Of a stretch of DNA of 64,000 bases, positions 43,134 to 51,970 are shown one piece after another. The notes below the pieces were generated by a model. That model worked only from the letters and a program-made list of their open reading frames with translations, did no database searches and was not told the origin of the DNA. The number at the start of each line of letters is the position of its first letter. Position 1 is the first letter of the stretch. Source of the DNA: Pseudooceanicola onchidii (GTDB taxonomy: Bacteria > Pseudomonadota > Alphaproteobacteria > Rhodobacterales > Rhodobacteraceae); assembly GCF_004959925.1 (NCBI RefSeq), contig NZ_SPUW01000004.1, positions 1-64,000 on the forward strand, written 5' to 3'. Both the position numbers and the translations under genes were made by a program.

Positions 43134-43870
43134 TGACCCCCGATCCCCAGACCGCGCCCGCCCCGCTTCTTGCTGTCGAGGGCCTCTCGGCCTCCTACGG
43201 CGGGGCCTGGGTGCTGCGCGACGTGTCGCTTGTCATGCAGGAGGGTGAATTCCTGTCGGTGATCGGCGCCAACACGGCCGGGAAAAGCACCCTGCTCAAG
43301 GCGATTTCGGGCCTGATGCCCAAGGTCGAGGGCCGCATCACCTTTCGCGGCACCGACCTGACCGCCACGCCGTCGCATCGCATCCCGTCGCTTGGTATCG
43401 CGCATGTCCCCGAGGGGCGGCATGTCTTTCCCGACATGACGGTCGAGGAAAACCTGATCGCCGGCGCCTTTGCACGTGGCACGGATGCCGCGATCGGCGA
43501 CACGCTGGCGCATGTCTTCGACCTGTTCCCGCGCCTGAAGGAACGGCGGCGTCAGCTGGCCGGAACCCTGTCGGGCGGCGAACAGCAGATGGTCGCCGTC
43601 GGGCGTGGCATGATGCTGGACCCGAAGCTCTTGATCCTGGATGAACCCAGCCTTGGCCTGGCCCCCATGGTGGTCGAGGAAATGCACGACCGCTTTCACG
43701 AGATCCACGAAAGCGGGGTGTCGGTCCTGCTGGTCGAACAGAACGTGTCGCTGGCGCTGGAAAGCGCCGAACGCGCCTATGTCATGTCCTCGGGCGAGAT
43801 CGAATTCGAAGGCGTGGCCAAGGATCTGGCGAACGACGACCGCATCCGGAAGGCCTATCTGGGGATCTAG
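43130..43870 (+). CDS. livF: ABC transporter ATP-binding protein LivF
   Basis: A 246-residue ATPase. Walker A is GANTAGKSTLLKAISGLMP, with Thr in place of the usual Gly (GANTAGKST). The rest is canonical: LGIAHVPEGRHVFPDMTVEENL, LSGGEQQMVAVGRGMMLDPKLLILDEPSLGLAPMVVEE and VLLVEQNVSLALESAERAYVMSSGEIEFEG. It overlaps the livG stop by 4 bp and ends the operon. Confidence 0.91.
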   Translation: MMTPDPQTAPAPLLAVEGLSASYGGAWVLRDVSLVMQEGEFLSVIGANTAGKSTLLKAISGLMPKVEGRITFRGTDLTATPSHRIPSLGIAHVPEGRHVFPDMTVEENLIAGAFARGTDAAIGDTLAHVFDLFPRLKERRRQLAGTLSGGEQQMVAVGRGMMLDPKLLILDEPSLGLAPMVVEEMHDRFHEIHESGVSVLLVEQNVSLALESAERAYVMSSGEIEFEGVAKDLANDDRIRKAYLGI

Positions 43871-44164
43871 CGCGGTCCGGGTCGCGCGGGGCGGGGCGCG
43901 CATCACGCGCGTCTCGCGGTTTTGTGAAGGTACGTGAGCACCTCATCGGATCGCTGTACCGCGCGGTCCCCGACCCCCGGCCCCCAAATTTCATTGCGAA
44001 AACGCCCTGCGCGCTGTTGGCGGCACAAGGTCGCGGCCCTTGCCGGACCCGACGTCACCCCATACGGTTGGTTTGATTTTTCAGGCTGAAGACACGACCT
44101 TGAGAGGAATACCTTCAGGTCGCATCGAAGCCTGGGTCAACGGGACAAGAACAGGGCTGCCAAC
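43871..44164 (+). other. Spacer between the Liv-type and Mrp operons
   Basis: These 294 bp carry no convincing gene. Just after livF there is a GC-rich imperfect hairpin (GCGCG, CATCA, CGCGC) that may end the ABC operon. The second half is less GC-rich (around CATACGGTTGGTTTGATTTT) and probably holds the mrp promoter, but no clear -35/-10 pair was found. Confidence 0.4.
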
Positions 44165-47044
44165 GTGTCACTATTTCTTATCGTCGCTCTGCCGTTTCTG
44201 GGCGCCCTTCTGCCTGGCGTGATGAACCCGGCCGGGCGGTCGGCCACCGCCGGCGTGACCTTCACCATCACCCTTGCCGCCTTTGTCGGCCTGCTGACCA
44301 ACCTGCCCGCCGTGCTGAACGGAGAAGTGGTGACCAACGGCATAAACTGGATGCCCGTGCTTGGGCTGAACGTGACCCTGATGCTGGACGGGCTGGGCTT
44401 CTTCTTTGCGCTGCTGATCCTCGGGATCGGGCTTCTGATCATCGCCTATGCCCGGCAGTACCTGTCCCGCGATGACAACATGGGCGAATTCTTCACCTAC
44501 CTGCTGCTGTTCCAGGGTGCGATGGTGGGGATCGTGCTGTCCGACAACATCCTGCTTTTGCTGGTGTTCTGGGAACTTACCTCGCTGTCGTCCTTCCTGC
44601 TGATCGGCTATTGGAAGCATCTGCCCGAAGGCCGCCAGGGCGCGCGCATGGCGCTGACCGTGACCGGGATGGGCGGCCTTGCCATGATCGGGGGGATGCT
44701 GATCCTGGGCCAGATCGCGGGCAGCTATGACCTGAGCGACATCCTGCAGAACCGCGACCTGATCCAGGCCAGCCCGCTTTACGTGCCCGCGCTGATCCTG
44801 ATCCTGCTGGGCTGTTTCACCAAGTCGGCGCAGTTCCCTTTCCACTTCTGGCTGCCGCACGCCATGGCCGCACCGACGCCGGTGTCGGCCTACCTGCATT
44901 CGGCGACCATGGTGAAGGCGGGGATCTTCCTGATGGCGCGGCTCTGGCCGGTGCTGTCTGGCACGCCGGAATGGGTGATGATCGTCACCACGGCAGGGCT
45001 GATCACCATGGTGCTGGGCGCGGTGATCGCGCTCTTCAAGCATGACCTGAAATCGCTCCTGGCCTTTTCGACGGTGTCGCACCTGGGCCTGATCACCATG
45101 CTGCTGGGCACCGGCACCTCGTTCGGGGCCATGGCGGCGGTGTTTCACATCCTGAACCACGCGACCTTCAAAGCGGCGCTCTTCATGTCGGCGGGCATCG
45201 TCGATCACGAGGCCCACACCCGCGACATCCGGCGCCTGGGCGGGCTGCGGCACCTGATGCCGATCACCTTCGCCATCGCCTCGCTTGCGGCGCTGTCGAT
45301 GGCGGGCATCCCGCTGCTGAACGGCTTCCTGTCGAAAGAGATGATGCTTGAGGAAGCGCACCACACCGTCCTTTTCGGCAGCCATTGGCTGGTACCGGTG
45401 ATGGCGACCGTCGGATCGCTGTTCTCGGCCGCCTATTGCTTCCGGTTCATCGGGCATACCTTCCTGGGCCCGGTGCGCGACGACTATCCCCACACCCCCC
45501 ACGATCCGGGCGCGGGCATGTGGCTGCCGCCCGCGATCCTGGTGACGCTGGTCGTCCTGATCGGTGTCGCGCCTTTCGTTGCGGAACCCTTCGTCAAGCT
45601 GGTCACGGCCTCTCTGCTTGGCTCGGCCGGAGAGGTGCCGGATGCGCACATCAAGATCTGGCACGGTCTGGTGCCCGCGCTTTACATGTCGATCGTTGCC
45701 GTGGCGGGCGGCCTGCTGATGATGCTGGTCTTCGCGCCCCTGTCGCGGCTGTGGGAATCCACGCCGCGCCCCGAGGCCAAGGTGATCTTCGAGGCGATCA
45801 TCAACGGCGCGGTCCGCGCCGCGCGCGTCGTGATGCACAGCCTGCACAACGGGTCGTTCACACGCTATGCCATGATCGCCGTCGTGACCGTTCTGGCGGC
45901 GGGCTATCACGCCTGGATCACCGGCGCCGTCGGCGTGCCCACGCGCGAGATGCAGGCGCCCGGGGCGGTGGCCATCGCGGGCTGGGCCATGCTGGTGGCC
46001 GCGACGCTCGGCATCGTCTTCTTCCACCGCAACCGCCTGCTGGCGCTGATCCTGATGGGGATCGTCGGGCTGATGGTGTCGATCGCCTTTGTCTTCTTCA
46101 GCGCGCCTGACCTCGCCATGACCCAGTTCACGGTCGAGGCCGTCACGATCATCCTGCTGCTGCTGGCGCTGAACTTCCTGCCGAACCGCACGCCGGTGGA
46201 AAGCACCACGCTGCGGCGGTTCCGCGATGCCACGGTCGCGATTGCCGGCGGGCTCGGATCGGCCGCGCTGGCCTGGCACTACCTGCTGCGCGACGCGGTG
46301 GCGACGCCGATTTCCGAATTTCACCTGGCCAATTCCTACAAGGGCGGGGGCGGCACCAACGTCGTCAACGTGATCCTTGTCGACTTCCGGGGCTTCGACA
46401 CCTTCGGCGAGATCATCGTCCTGTCGATCGCCGCCCTGCTGATCTATGCGCTGACCGAGACGCTGCTGGACGGGCCGGTGCGGCGGCGGCTGCTGAACCG
46501 CACGCCGGACCAGCCGCAGTCGGGCACCCGCCATCCGATGATGATGGTGGTGCTGACCCGGGTCATCATGCCCGTGGTCATGATGGTCGGCTTCTACATC
46601 TTCCTGCGGGGCCACAACGAACCGGGCGGAGGCTTCATCGCGGGCCTGATCGTGTCGATCGGCGTGGTGATGCAGTACATGGCCAGCGGGTTCAGCTGGA
46701 CGGCGGCGCGGCTGAAGTATCCCTATCACGGGGTGATCGGCGCGGGCGTGCTGGTGGCGGGGTTCACCGGCATGGGGTCATGGTTCCTTGAAAAGCCCTT
46801 CCTGACCTCGGACTTCACCTATGTCCGCATCCCACCCTTCGAGAAATTCGAACTGGCCACCGCCGCGCTGTTCGATCTTGGCGTCTTCCTGGCCGTGGTC
46901 GGCGCGGTGATGCTGTCGCTGGAAAGCTTCTCGCGGTTGGCGCGGCGCGCCGACATGCCCGACAGCGACCACCCGATGGATATCGACCCGTCGCGCGAAA
47001 AGCCGTCGCCCGACCTGCGTACCCCCGAACCGGAGGCCCACTGA
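44165..47044 (+). CDS. mrpA: Monovalent cation/H+ antiporter subunit A with fused MrpB domain (PhaAB type)
   Basis: A 959-residue membrane protein. The first 750 or so residues are the MrpA/NuoL-like ion-translocating subunit (LVFWELTSLSSFLLIGYWKHLPEGRQGARMALTVTGMGGLAMIGG, FPFHFWLPHAMAAPTPVSAYLHSATMVKAGIFLMARLWP). The last 160 residues are MrpB-like (MMMVVLTRVIMPVVMMVGFYIFLRGHNEPGGGFIAGLIVSIG). The A-B fusion is usual in alphaproteobacteria. The start is a GTG at 44165 with AGGG upstream. The complex exchanges Na+ or K+ for protons in pH and salt homeostasis, and this is the first of six genes. Confidence 0.93.
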   Translation: MSLFLIVALPFLGALLPGVMNPAGRSATAGVTFTITLAAFVGLLTNLPAVLNGEVVTNGINWMPVLGLNVTLMLDGLGFFFALLILGIGLLIIAYARQYLSRDDNMGEFFTYLLLFQGAMVGIVLSDNILLLLVFWELTSLSSFLLIGYWKHLPEGRQGARMALTVTGMGGLAMIGGMLILGQIAGSYDLSDILQNRDLIQASPLYVPALILILLGCFTKSAQFPFHFWLPHAMAAPTPVSAYLHSATMVKAGIFLMARLWPVLSGTPEWVMIVTTAGLITMVLGAVIALFKHDLKSLLAFSTVSHLGLITMLLGTGTSFGAMAAVFHILNHATFKAALFMSAGIVDHEAHTRDIRRLGGLRHLMPITFAIASLAALSMAGIPLLNGFLSKEMMLEEAHHTVLFGSHWLVPVMATVGSLFSAAYCFRFIGHTFLGPVRDDYPHTPHDPGAGMWLPPAILVTLVVLIGVAPFVAEPFVKLVTASLLGSAGEVPDAHIKIWHGLVPALYMSIVAVAGGLLMMLVFAPLSRLWESTPRPEAKVIFEAIINGAVRAARVVMHSLHNGSFTRYAMIAVVTVLAAGYHAWITGAVGVPTREMQAPGAVAIAGWAMLVAATLGIVFFHRNRLLALILMGIVGLMVSIAFVFFSAPDLAMTQFTVEAVTIILLLLALNFLPNRTPVESTTLRRFRDATVAIAGGLGSAALAWHYLLRDAVATPISEFHLANSYKGGGGTNVVNVILVDFRGFDTFGEIIVLSIAALLIYALTETLLDGPVRRRLLNRTPDQPQSGTRHPMMMVVLTRVIMPVVMMVGFYIFLRGHNEPGGGFIAGLIVSIGVVMQYMASGFSWTAARLKYPYHGVIGAGVLVAGFTGMGSWFLEKPFLTSDFTYVRIPPFEKFELATAALFDLGVFLAVVGAVMLSLESFSRLARRADMPDSDHPMDIDPSREKPSPDLRTPEPEAH

Positions 47045-47045
47045 C

Positions 47046-47396
47046 ATGGAAGTTCTTGTTGCCTCTGCCATCGGCGTGCTGACCGCTGCCGGGATCTATC
47101 TTGTCCTGCGGCTGCGCACCTTTCCGGTGATCCTGGGGATGTCGCTGCTGACCTATGCGGTGAACGTCTTCCTGTTTGCCTCGGGCCGGCTGACCATCGG
47201 CGCGCCACCGATCCTGCGCGATGGCGTGACCACCTATACCGATCCGTTGCCGCAGGCGCTGGTGTTGACGGCCATCGTGATTTCCTTCGGCATGACGGCC
47301 GTGGTGGTGATGATCGGCCTGGGCGCCTTCCTCGGGTCCGATGACGACCATGTCGACGATCAGCCCCAGGGCGCGGACGCGGAGCAGCAGTCATGA
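47046..47396 (+). CDS. mrpC: Cation/H+ antiporter subunit C (MrpC/PhaC, NuoK-like)
   Basis: A 116-residue membrane protein with three helices. LTAAGIYLVLRLRTFPVILGMSLLTYAVNVFLFASGRL and DPLPQALVLTAIVISFGMTAVVVMIGL are conserved with MrpC and NuoK. The C-terminal tail is acidic (GSDDDHVDD). One base after mrpA, overlapping mrpD by 4 bp. Confidence 0.93.
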   Translation: MEVLVASAIGVLTAAGIYLVLRLRTFPVILGMSLLTYAVNVFLFASGRLTIGAPPILRDGVTTYTDPLPQALVLTAIVISFGMTAVVVMIGLGAFLGSDDDHVDDQPQGADAEQQS

Positions 47397-48946
47397 GCCA
47401 CTGGATCATTCTTCCGATCGTCCTGCCCGCCCTTATGGCCCCCTTCATCGTGCTGGCCGCGCGGTTCCACATCGGCATCCAGCGGGTGTTTTCTGTCGTG
47501 GGTGTGCTGCTGCTGATCGCGCTGGCCGCAGGGCTGGCGTGGCATGTCGCGGACGGCACGGTCATCTACTATCGCCTCAGCGACTGGGCCGCGCCCTTCG
47601 GCATCGTGCTGGTCGGCGACCGGCTGTCGACCATGATGGTGCTGCTGACGGTGGTGCTGGCGCTCTTCGTGCTGCTCTATGCCATCGGGTCCGGCTGGGA
47701 CAGTCGCGGGGATCATTTCCACGCGCTGTTCCAGTTCCAGCTGATGGGGATCCTCGGCGCCTTTCTGACCGGCGACCTCTTCAACCTTTTCGTCTTCTTC
47801 GAGGTCCTGCTGATCGCCTCTTACGGGCTGATGATCCACGCGGGCGGCAACGACAGGCTGAAGGCGGGGACGCAGTACGTCCTTTACAACCTGATCGGGT
47901 CGACCCTGTTCCTGTTCGCACTTGGCGCGATCTATGCGGAAACCGGCACGCTGAACATGGCCGACCTGGGCCGCCGCGTGGCCGAGATCGGGCCCGAGGA
48001 AACCGTGGGCATCCGGGTGGCCGCCGTGCTGCTGCTGCTGGTCTTCGCGATCAAGGCCGCGCTGGTGCCGCTGCACTTCTGGCTGCCGTCCAGCTATGCC
48101 GAGGCCCCCGCCCCGGTTGCGGCCCTGTTCGCGATCATGACCAAGGTGGGCGCCTATGCGATCATCCGGGTCTACACGATGATCTTCCCGCCCGACCTCG
48201 ATGTCACGTCCAACCTGCTTGAGACATGGTTCCTGCCCGCCGCCCTGATTTCCTGCGCGATCGGTGCGATCGGGGTTCTGGCGGCGCGCAAGATGGACCG
48301 GCTGGTGGCCTTCGCCGTCGTCGGCTCCATGGGGATGGTGATGATCGCGATTTCGCTTTTCACGCCGCAGGGCATCGGCGCGGCGCTGTACTACATCATC
48401 CATTCGACGCTGGCGGCGGCGGTGCTGTTCCTGGTGTCGGACCTGATCCGCACCGGACGCGGCAACGTGGATGTCACGGCGCAGATCCCCATGGCCGGCA
48501 CCTTCCTGACGGCAGGGATGTTCTTTGCCGGCGCCATTGCCATGGCGGGCCTGCCGCCGCTGTCGGGGTTCCTGGGCAAGCTGCTGATCCTGCAGGCATC
48601 GGTCAGCGCGGACCTGGTGGTCTGGGTCTGGGCGGTGGTGCTGATATCCAGCCTGATCAGCGTCGTGGGCTTTGCCCGCGCGGGCAGCACGGTCTTCTGG
48701 AAATCCCACGGCACGCTGCCCGATCTGGACACGGACGAGAACAAGGAGGTCGCGACGCCTCCGACGATCCTGTCCTACGTGGCGATCGGCGGGCTTTTTG
48801 CGCTGCTGGTGCTGCACACGGTCTTTGCGGGGCAGGTGCATGGCTATACCACCGACATCGCCCGCGACCTCTTTGCACCGCAGGCCTACAATTCGATCGT
48901 GCTGGACACCCCCGGCAAGCTGAGCAAACCAAGTGAGGGCCACTGA
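47393..48946 (+). CDS. mrpD: Cation/H+ antiporter subunit D (MrpD/PhaD, NuoN-like)
   Basis: A 517-residue proton-translocating subunit with about 14 helices. Conserved parts are TGDLFNLFVFFEVLLIASYGLMIH, AIKAALVPLHFWLPSSYAEAPAPVAALFAIMTKVGAYAIIR and MAGLPPLSGFLGKLLILQA. The charged Glu in FFEVLL and the Lys in FAIKAAL and MTKVG belong to the putative proton path. Confidence 0.93.
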   Translation: MSHWIILPIVLPALMAPFIVLAARFHIGIQRVFSVVGVLLLIALAAGLAWHVADGTVIYYRLSDWAAPFGIVLVGDRLSTMMVLLTVVLALFVLLYAIGSGWDSRGDHFHALFQFQLMGILGAFLTGDLFNLFVFFEVLLIASYGLMIHAGGNDRLKAGTQYVLYNLIGSTLFLFALGAIYAETGTLNMADLGRRVAEIGPEETVGIRVAAVLLLLVFAIKAALVPLHFWLPSSYAEAPAPVAALFAIMTKVGAYAIIRVYTMIFPPDLDVTSNLLETWFLPAALISCAIGAIGVLAARKMDRLVAFAVVGSMGMVMIAISLFTPQGIGAALYYIIHSTLAAAVLFLVSDLIRTGRGNVDVTAQIPMAGTFLTAGMFFAGAIAMAGLPPLSGFLGKLLILQASVSADLVVWVWAVVLISSLISVVGFARAGSTVFWKSHGTLPDLDTDENKEVATPPTILSYVAIGGLFALLVLHTVFAGQVHGYTTDIARDLFAPQAYNSIVLDTPGKLSKPSEGH

Positions 48947-48947
48947 C

Positions 48948-49448
48948 ATGCTGATGCGCGCCTATCGCTGGCTGCTGCCGCACCCCTACCTGACCGCGAT
49001 CCTCGCCATCGTGTGGATCATGCTGCAGAACAAGGCCACCGCCGGTATGGCGGTCTTCGGGCTGATCCTCGGGATCATCATCCCGCGCCTGACCTCGATC
49101 TGGTGGCCCGACACGCCCAAGTTCCGGATCCTGCGCATGGTGCCCTATACCCTGCTGGTCGTCTGGGACATCGTCGTCGCCAATATCCAGGTCGCCTGGA
49201 TCGTGCTGACGGTGCCGAACTCCAAGCTCAAGCCCGCCTGGATCGTCGTGCCGCTGGATCTCAAGTACCCCGAGGCGATCTCGACCCTCGCGGGGACCAT
49301 CACGCTGACGCCCGGCACCGTCACGGCTGACGTGTCGGACCAGGGCAACTGCCTGCTGGTGCACGTGCTGCACACCCACGATCCGGACGCCGTGCGCGAT
49401 GACATCAAGACCCGCTATGAAAGCCGACTGCTGAGGATCTTCTCATGA
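48948..49448 (+). CDS. mrpE: Cation/H+ antiporter subunit E (MrpE/PhaE)
   Basis: A 166-residue subunit with two N-terminal helices and a soluble domain containing NSKLKPAWIVVPLDLKYPEAISTLAGTITLTPGTVTADVSDQGNCLLVHVLHTHDPDAVRDDIKTRYE, which is diagnostic of MrpE. Start at the ATG at 48948, two bases after mrpD. It overlaps mrpF by 4 bp. Confidence 0.92.
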   Translation: MLMRAYRWLLPHPYLTAILAIVWIMLQNKATAGMAVFGLILGIIIPRLTSIWWPDTPKFRILRMVPYTLLVVWDIVVANIQVAWIVLTVPNSKLKPAWIVVPLDLKYPEAISTLAGTITLTPGTVTADVSDQGNCLLVHVLHTHDPDAVRDDIKTRYESRLLRIFS

Positions 49449-49732
49449 CCCATGCCGCAGGACTTCTCGACATCGCGCTCAGCATCGCGCTGGTGACGCT
49501 GGCGCTTGGCCAGATCATGTCCATGGTCCGGCTGATGATCGGCCCGACCACCGGCGACCGGATCCTGGCGCTGGACACCATGGTGATCAACGCGCTTGGC
49601 CTGGTGGTGGTGCTGGGCATCCAGCAGGGCGTGAAGGTCTATTTCGAAGTGACGCTGCTGATCGCGATGCTGGGCTTCGTGTCCACGGTCGCCCTGGCGC
49701 GCTTCATCCTTCGGGGGGACATCATCGAATGA
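49445..49732 (+). CDS. mrpF: Cation/H+ antiporter subunit F (MrpF/PhaF)
   Basis: A 95-residue protein with three helices. MVRLMIGPTTGDRILALDTMVINALGLVVVLGI is the conserved MrpF core containing the GPTTGDRILALD motif. Four-base overlaps with mrpE and mrpG. Confidence 0.92.
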   Translation: MTHAAGLLDIALSIALVTLALGQIMSMVRLMIGPTTGDRILALDTMVINALGLVVVLGIQQGVKVYFEVTLLIAMLGFVSTVALARFILRGDIIE

Positions 49733-50091
49733 CGATCGAAACCATCGCAACCTATGCCGCCGCTGCCAGCCTGCTGATCGGGGCCTTCTTCATCATCGTC
49801 GGGGTGATCGGGCTGTTGAAATTCAACGAACCGATGACGCGCCTGCATGCGCCGACCAAGGTGGGCACCATCGGCATCGGCATGCTGCTGATCGCCTCGA
49901 TGCTGGTGTCCTTCGGTCAGGGCGAAGGGTCGGTGCACGAACTTCTGATCGTGGCCTTCCTGTTCACGACCGCCCCGGTGTCGGCGAACTTCTTTGCCAA
50001 GGTGATCATCCACCGGGGCAACTGCGGGCCGCTGCCGACCCCGCCGGGAGACCAGGCCTGGTCGACCCTGGCCAAGCCCAAGAAGGACTGA
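49729..50091 (+). CDS. mrpG: Cation/H+ antiporter subunit G (MrpG/PhaG)
   Basis: A 120-residue protein with three helices. FFIIVGVIGLLKFNEPMTRLHAPTKVGTIGIGMLLIASML is characteristic, with the RLHAPTK motif. It ends the mrpA(B)CDEFG operon. All expected subunits are present, so the antiporter should be complete. Confidence 0.92.
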   Translation: MTIETIATYAAAASLLIGAFFIIVGVIGLLKFNEPMTRLHAPTKVGTIGIGMLLIASMLVSFGQGEGSVHELLIVAFLFTTAPVSANFFAKVIIHRGNCGPLPTPPGDQAWSTLAKPKKD

Positions 50092-50106
50092 CCCGCCCGG
50101 CGTGGT

Positions 50107-50133
50107 GCGACCGGACCTGCGCGGCCCGGTCGC
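50107..50133. terminator. Hairpin between convergent mrpG and esterase genes
   Basis: GCGACCGG (50107-50114) and CCGGTCGC (50126-50133) form an 8-bp perfect stem with an 11-nt loop in the 56-bp spacer between converging genes. No T-run follows on either strand, so strength is uncertain. Confidence 0.45.
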
Positions 50134-50147
50134 GGGACGGAACTGGC

Positions 50148-51809
50148 CTAATCCGAGGCGAGCGCCTTGGTCAGCCAGTCGCACATCGCCCGCAGCTTGG
50201 CCTCGGCATCGGCGCAATATTCCATCGACCGCATGTAGCCGTGGATCAGCCCCTCGCCCTGGTCCAGCGTGACCGCGACACCGGCCGCCGTCAGGGCGTC
50301 GGCATAGGCCCGGCCGCTGTCGCGCAGCGGGTCGTATTGCGCCACGCCGATGAAGGCGGGCGGCAGGTCGGCGTGCGACGCCGCCACCAGCGGCGCGACA
50401 TACGGGTCCGAATGCAGCCGGTCCGTGTCCGGGGAATACCAGGCGTTGGTCTGCGCCATGCCCGCGACCTTCAGCAGCGGGCCTTCGGCATTCTCGATGC
50501 AGGACGGGCGGCTGCGGTCGAAATCGCAGGCCGGATAGATCAGCATCTGCGCCTTGACGGGCAGCCCGGTCTCGCGGGCCCAGATGGCGATGGCGGCCGC
50601 AAGGTTGCCGCCCGCGCTGTCCCCCCCGACCGTGATCCGCGCCGGGTCGATGCCAAGGGTGTCGGCGGTGTCATGCGCCCATTTCAGCACGCCGCAGCAC
50701 TGGTTGAAGGCGGCGGGGTAGGGGTGTTCGGGGGCCAGAGCATAGTCGACCGAGATCACGCAGGCCCCGGTCCAGTCGGCGATCCGGGCGGTGATGTCCC
50801 AGTGTGTCTCTGGGCTGCCCTGCATCCAGCCGCCGCCGTGCATGTAGATCATCGCGGGCTGCGGATCCTGGCCCTCCTTGCGGAACAGGCGCACCCGGAC
50901 GGGGCCGCCCTCGGTCTCGATCCAGTGCTCTTCATCGGTGTCGACGCCGACCGGGGTGGGCAGGCGCATGTCGCGGGCGATGGATTCGAACCGCAGCCGC
51001 CGGTCGGCGCCCGTGGCATTCGGCGGCAGGCCCGCCCATTTGCCGTCCCATACCTCGAGAAAGCGGTGGATATCGGGGTTGATCATGCGGGTTTCCTCCT
51101 CAGCCGTCTGATGTCTTTGCGGGGCGGCACCGTCGCGCAGCACGAAGCGGACGATCATGTCGCCGACATGCCGCCGCAGCATCTGCTGGCCCATGTCCTG
51201 AAACAGCGCGTCGCCGAAGATGCTTGAGAAGGTGCCGCGGTTGGACACGTTGAAATAGCACAGCGCCGAGATGTGCCAGTGCAGTTCAAGCGCGGTCAGG
51301 CCGCGCCGGAACAGGCCCTGCTGGCAGCCCCGGCGATAGATGTCTTCCAGGTGGCGGATCGCCGAGGAGTTCTGCGCCGCAATCTGGTGAGAGCGCGACA
51401 TGTGGCGCGCATCATGCACGTTCTCGATCATGACGAGCCGGATGAAGTCGCTGTTGCGGCGGTGGTGGTCAAAGGTGAATTCGGCCAGCTGGCGCAGCGC
51501 TTCGACCGGGGCAACCTCGGCCAGGTCCAGCGCATCCTCGGAATGGCGCATCCGGGCATAGGCGTCTTCCAGCACGGCCTGGTACAGACCTTCCTTGTCC
51601 CCGAAGTAGTAATAGATCATCCGCTTCGAGGTCGCCGTCCGTTTGGCGATGTCATCGACCCGCGCCCCCGAGAACCCGGCCTCGGCAAAGACGCGGCGCG
51701 CGGTCGCAAGGATATCGGCGCGCACCGCGTCGGGATCCTGCTTCCACCCCTTGCGGGACCCGTCGGCGCCTGCGTCGTCGGTTCCCGTCACATCGATCTT
51801 CTCACCCAT
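50148..51809 (-). CDS. TetR-family regulator in frame with an HSL-type alpha/beta hydrolase (fusion or two overlapping products)
   Basis: One open frame of 553 codons holds two complete proteins. Residues 1-241 are a TetR regulator (VRADILATARRVFAEAGFSGARVDDIAKRTATSKRMIYYYFGDKEGLYQAVLEDAY, then a ligand domain). Residues 242-553 are a 312-residue hormone-sensitive-lipase-type esterase with oxyanion HGGGW, nucleophile elbow GDSAGG, DYALAPEHPYPA and a late GLIHGYM histidine. No stop codon separates them, yet the hydrolase has its own ideal Shine-Dalgarno and ATG at 51086. Thus it could be a true fusion, or a regulator-esterase pair whose regulator stop was lost. Each half has normal stand-alone length. 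It is divergent from the quinate/shikimate-type operon. Confidence 0.82.
   Translation of the reverse strand: MGEKIDVTGTDDAGADGSRKGWKQDPDAVRADILATARRVFAEAGFSGARVDDIAKRTATSKRMIYYYFGDKEGLYQAVLEDAYARMRHSEDALDLAEVAPVEALRQLAEFTFDHHRRNSDFIRLVMIENVHDARHMSRSHQIAAQNSSAIRHLEDIYRRGCQQGLFRRGLTALELHWHISALCYFNVSNRGTFSSIFGDALFQDMGQQMLRRHVGDMIVRFVLRDGAAPQRHQTAEEETRMINPDIHRFLEVWDGKWAGLPPNATGADRRLRFESIARDMRLPTPVGVDTDEEHWIETEGGPVRVRLFRKEGQDPQPAMIYMHGGGWMQGSPETHWDITARIADWTGACVISVDYALAPEHPYPAAFNQCCGVLKWAHDTADTLGIDPARITVGGDSAGGNLAAAIAIWARETGLPVKAQMLIYPACDFDRSRPSCIENAEGPLLKVAGMAQTNAWYSPDTDRLHSDPYVAPLVAASHADLPPAFIGVAQYDPLRDSGRAYADALTAAGVAVTLDQGEGLIHGYMRSMEYCADAEAKLRAMCDWLTKALASD
51084..51101 (-). promoter_or_regulatory. 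Internal ribosome binding site and start codon of the hydrolase part
   Basis: On the minus strand GAGGAGG (plus 51101-51095) lies eight bases before ATG (plus 51086-51084), which begins MINPDIHRFLEVW. This is a near-perfect initiation site inside the long frame. The hydrolase can therefore be made alone as a 312-residue product. Confidence 0.7.
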
Positions 51810-51913
51810 GCCTCGCCCTCTCTCCTGCCGGGCGGGGGTGTCCCGTTCCGGCGCGACGCGGACCATTCCAGCTTTTTGCACCTGCAGCAATTGAACCGTT
51901 TGGTTACTTGATC

Positions 51914-51940
51914 TTGACAGAATTAACCACACAGTACAAT
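51914..51940 (+). promoter_or_regulatory. Candidate promoter of the quinate/shikimate-type operon, with possible TetR site
   Basis: TTGACA (51914-51919) and TACAAT (51935-51940, 5 of 6 to TATAAT) are spaced by a short 15 bp, about 30 bp before the GTG start. TGGTTA (51901-51906) and TAACCA (51924-51929) form a wide inverted repeat over the -35, a possible site for the divergent TetR domain. Confidence 0.4.
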
Positions 51941-51970
51941 GATCATGACGACCGCAGTGGGGAGGCATGC

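Noticed and set aside
44171-46729. An 852-codon minus-strand frame opposite mrpA
   Set aside because: Composition is dominated by H, R, Q, D and G, as expected from antisense reading of a hydrophobic membrane protein. No family resemblance.
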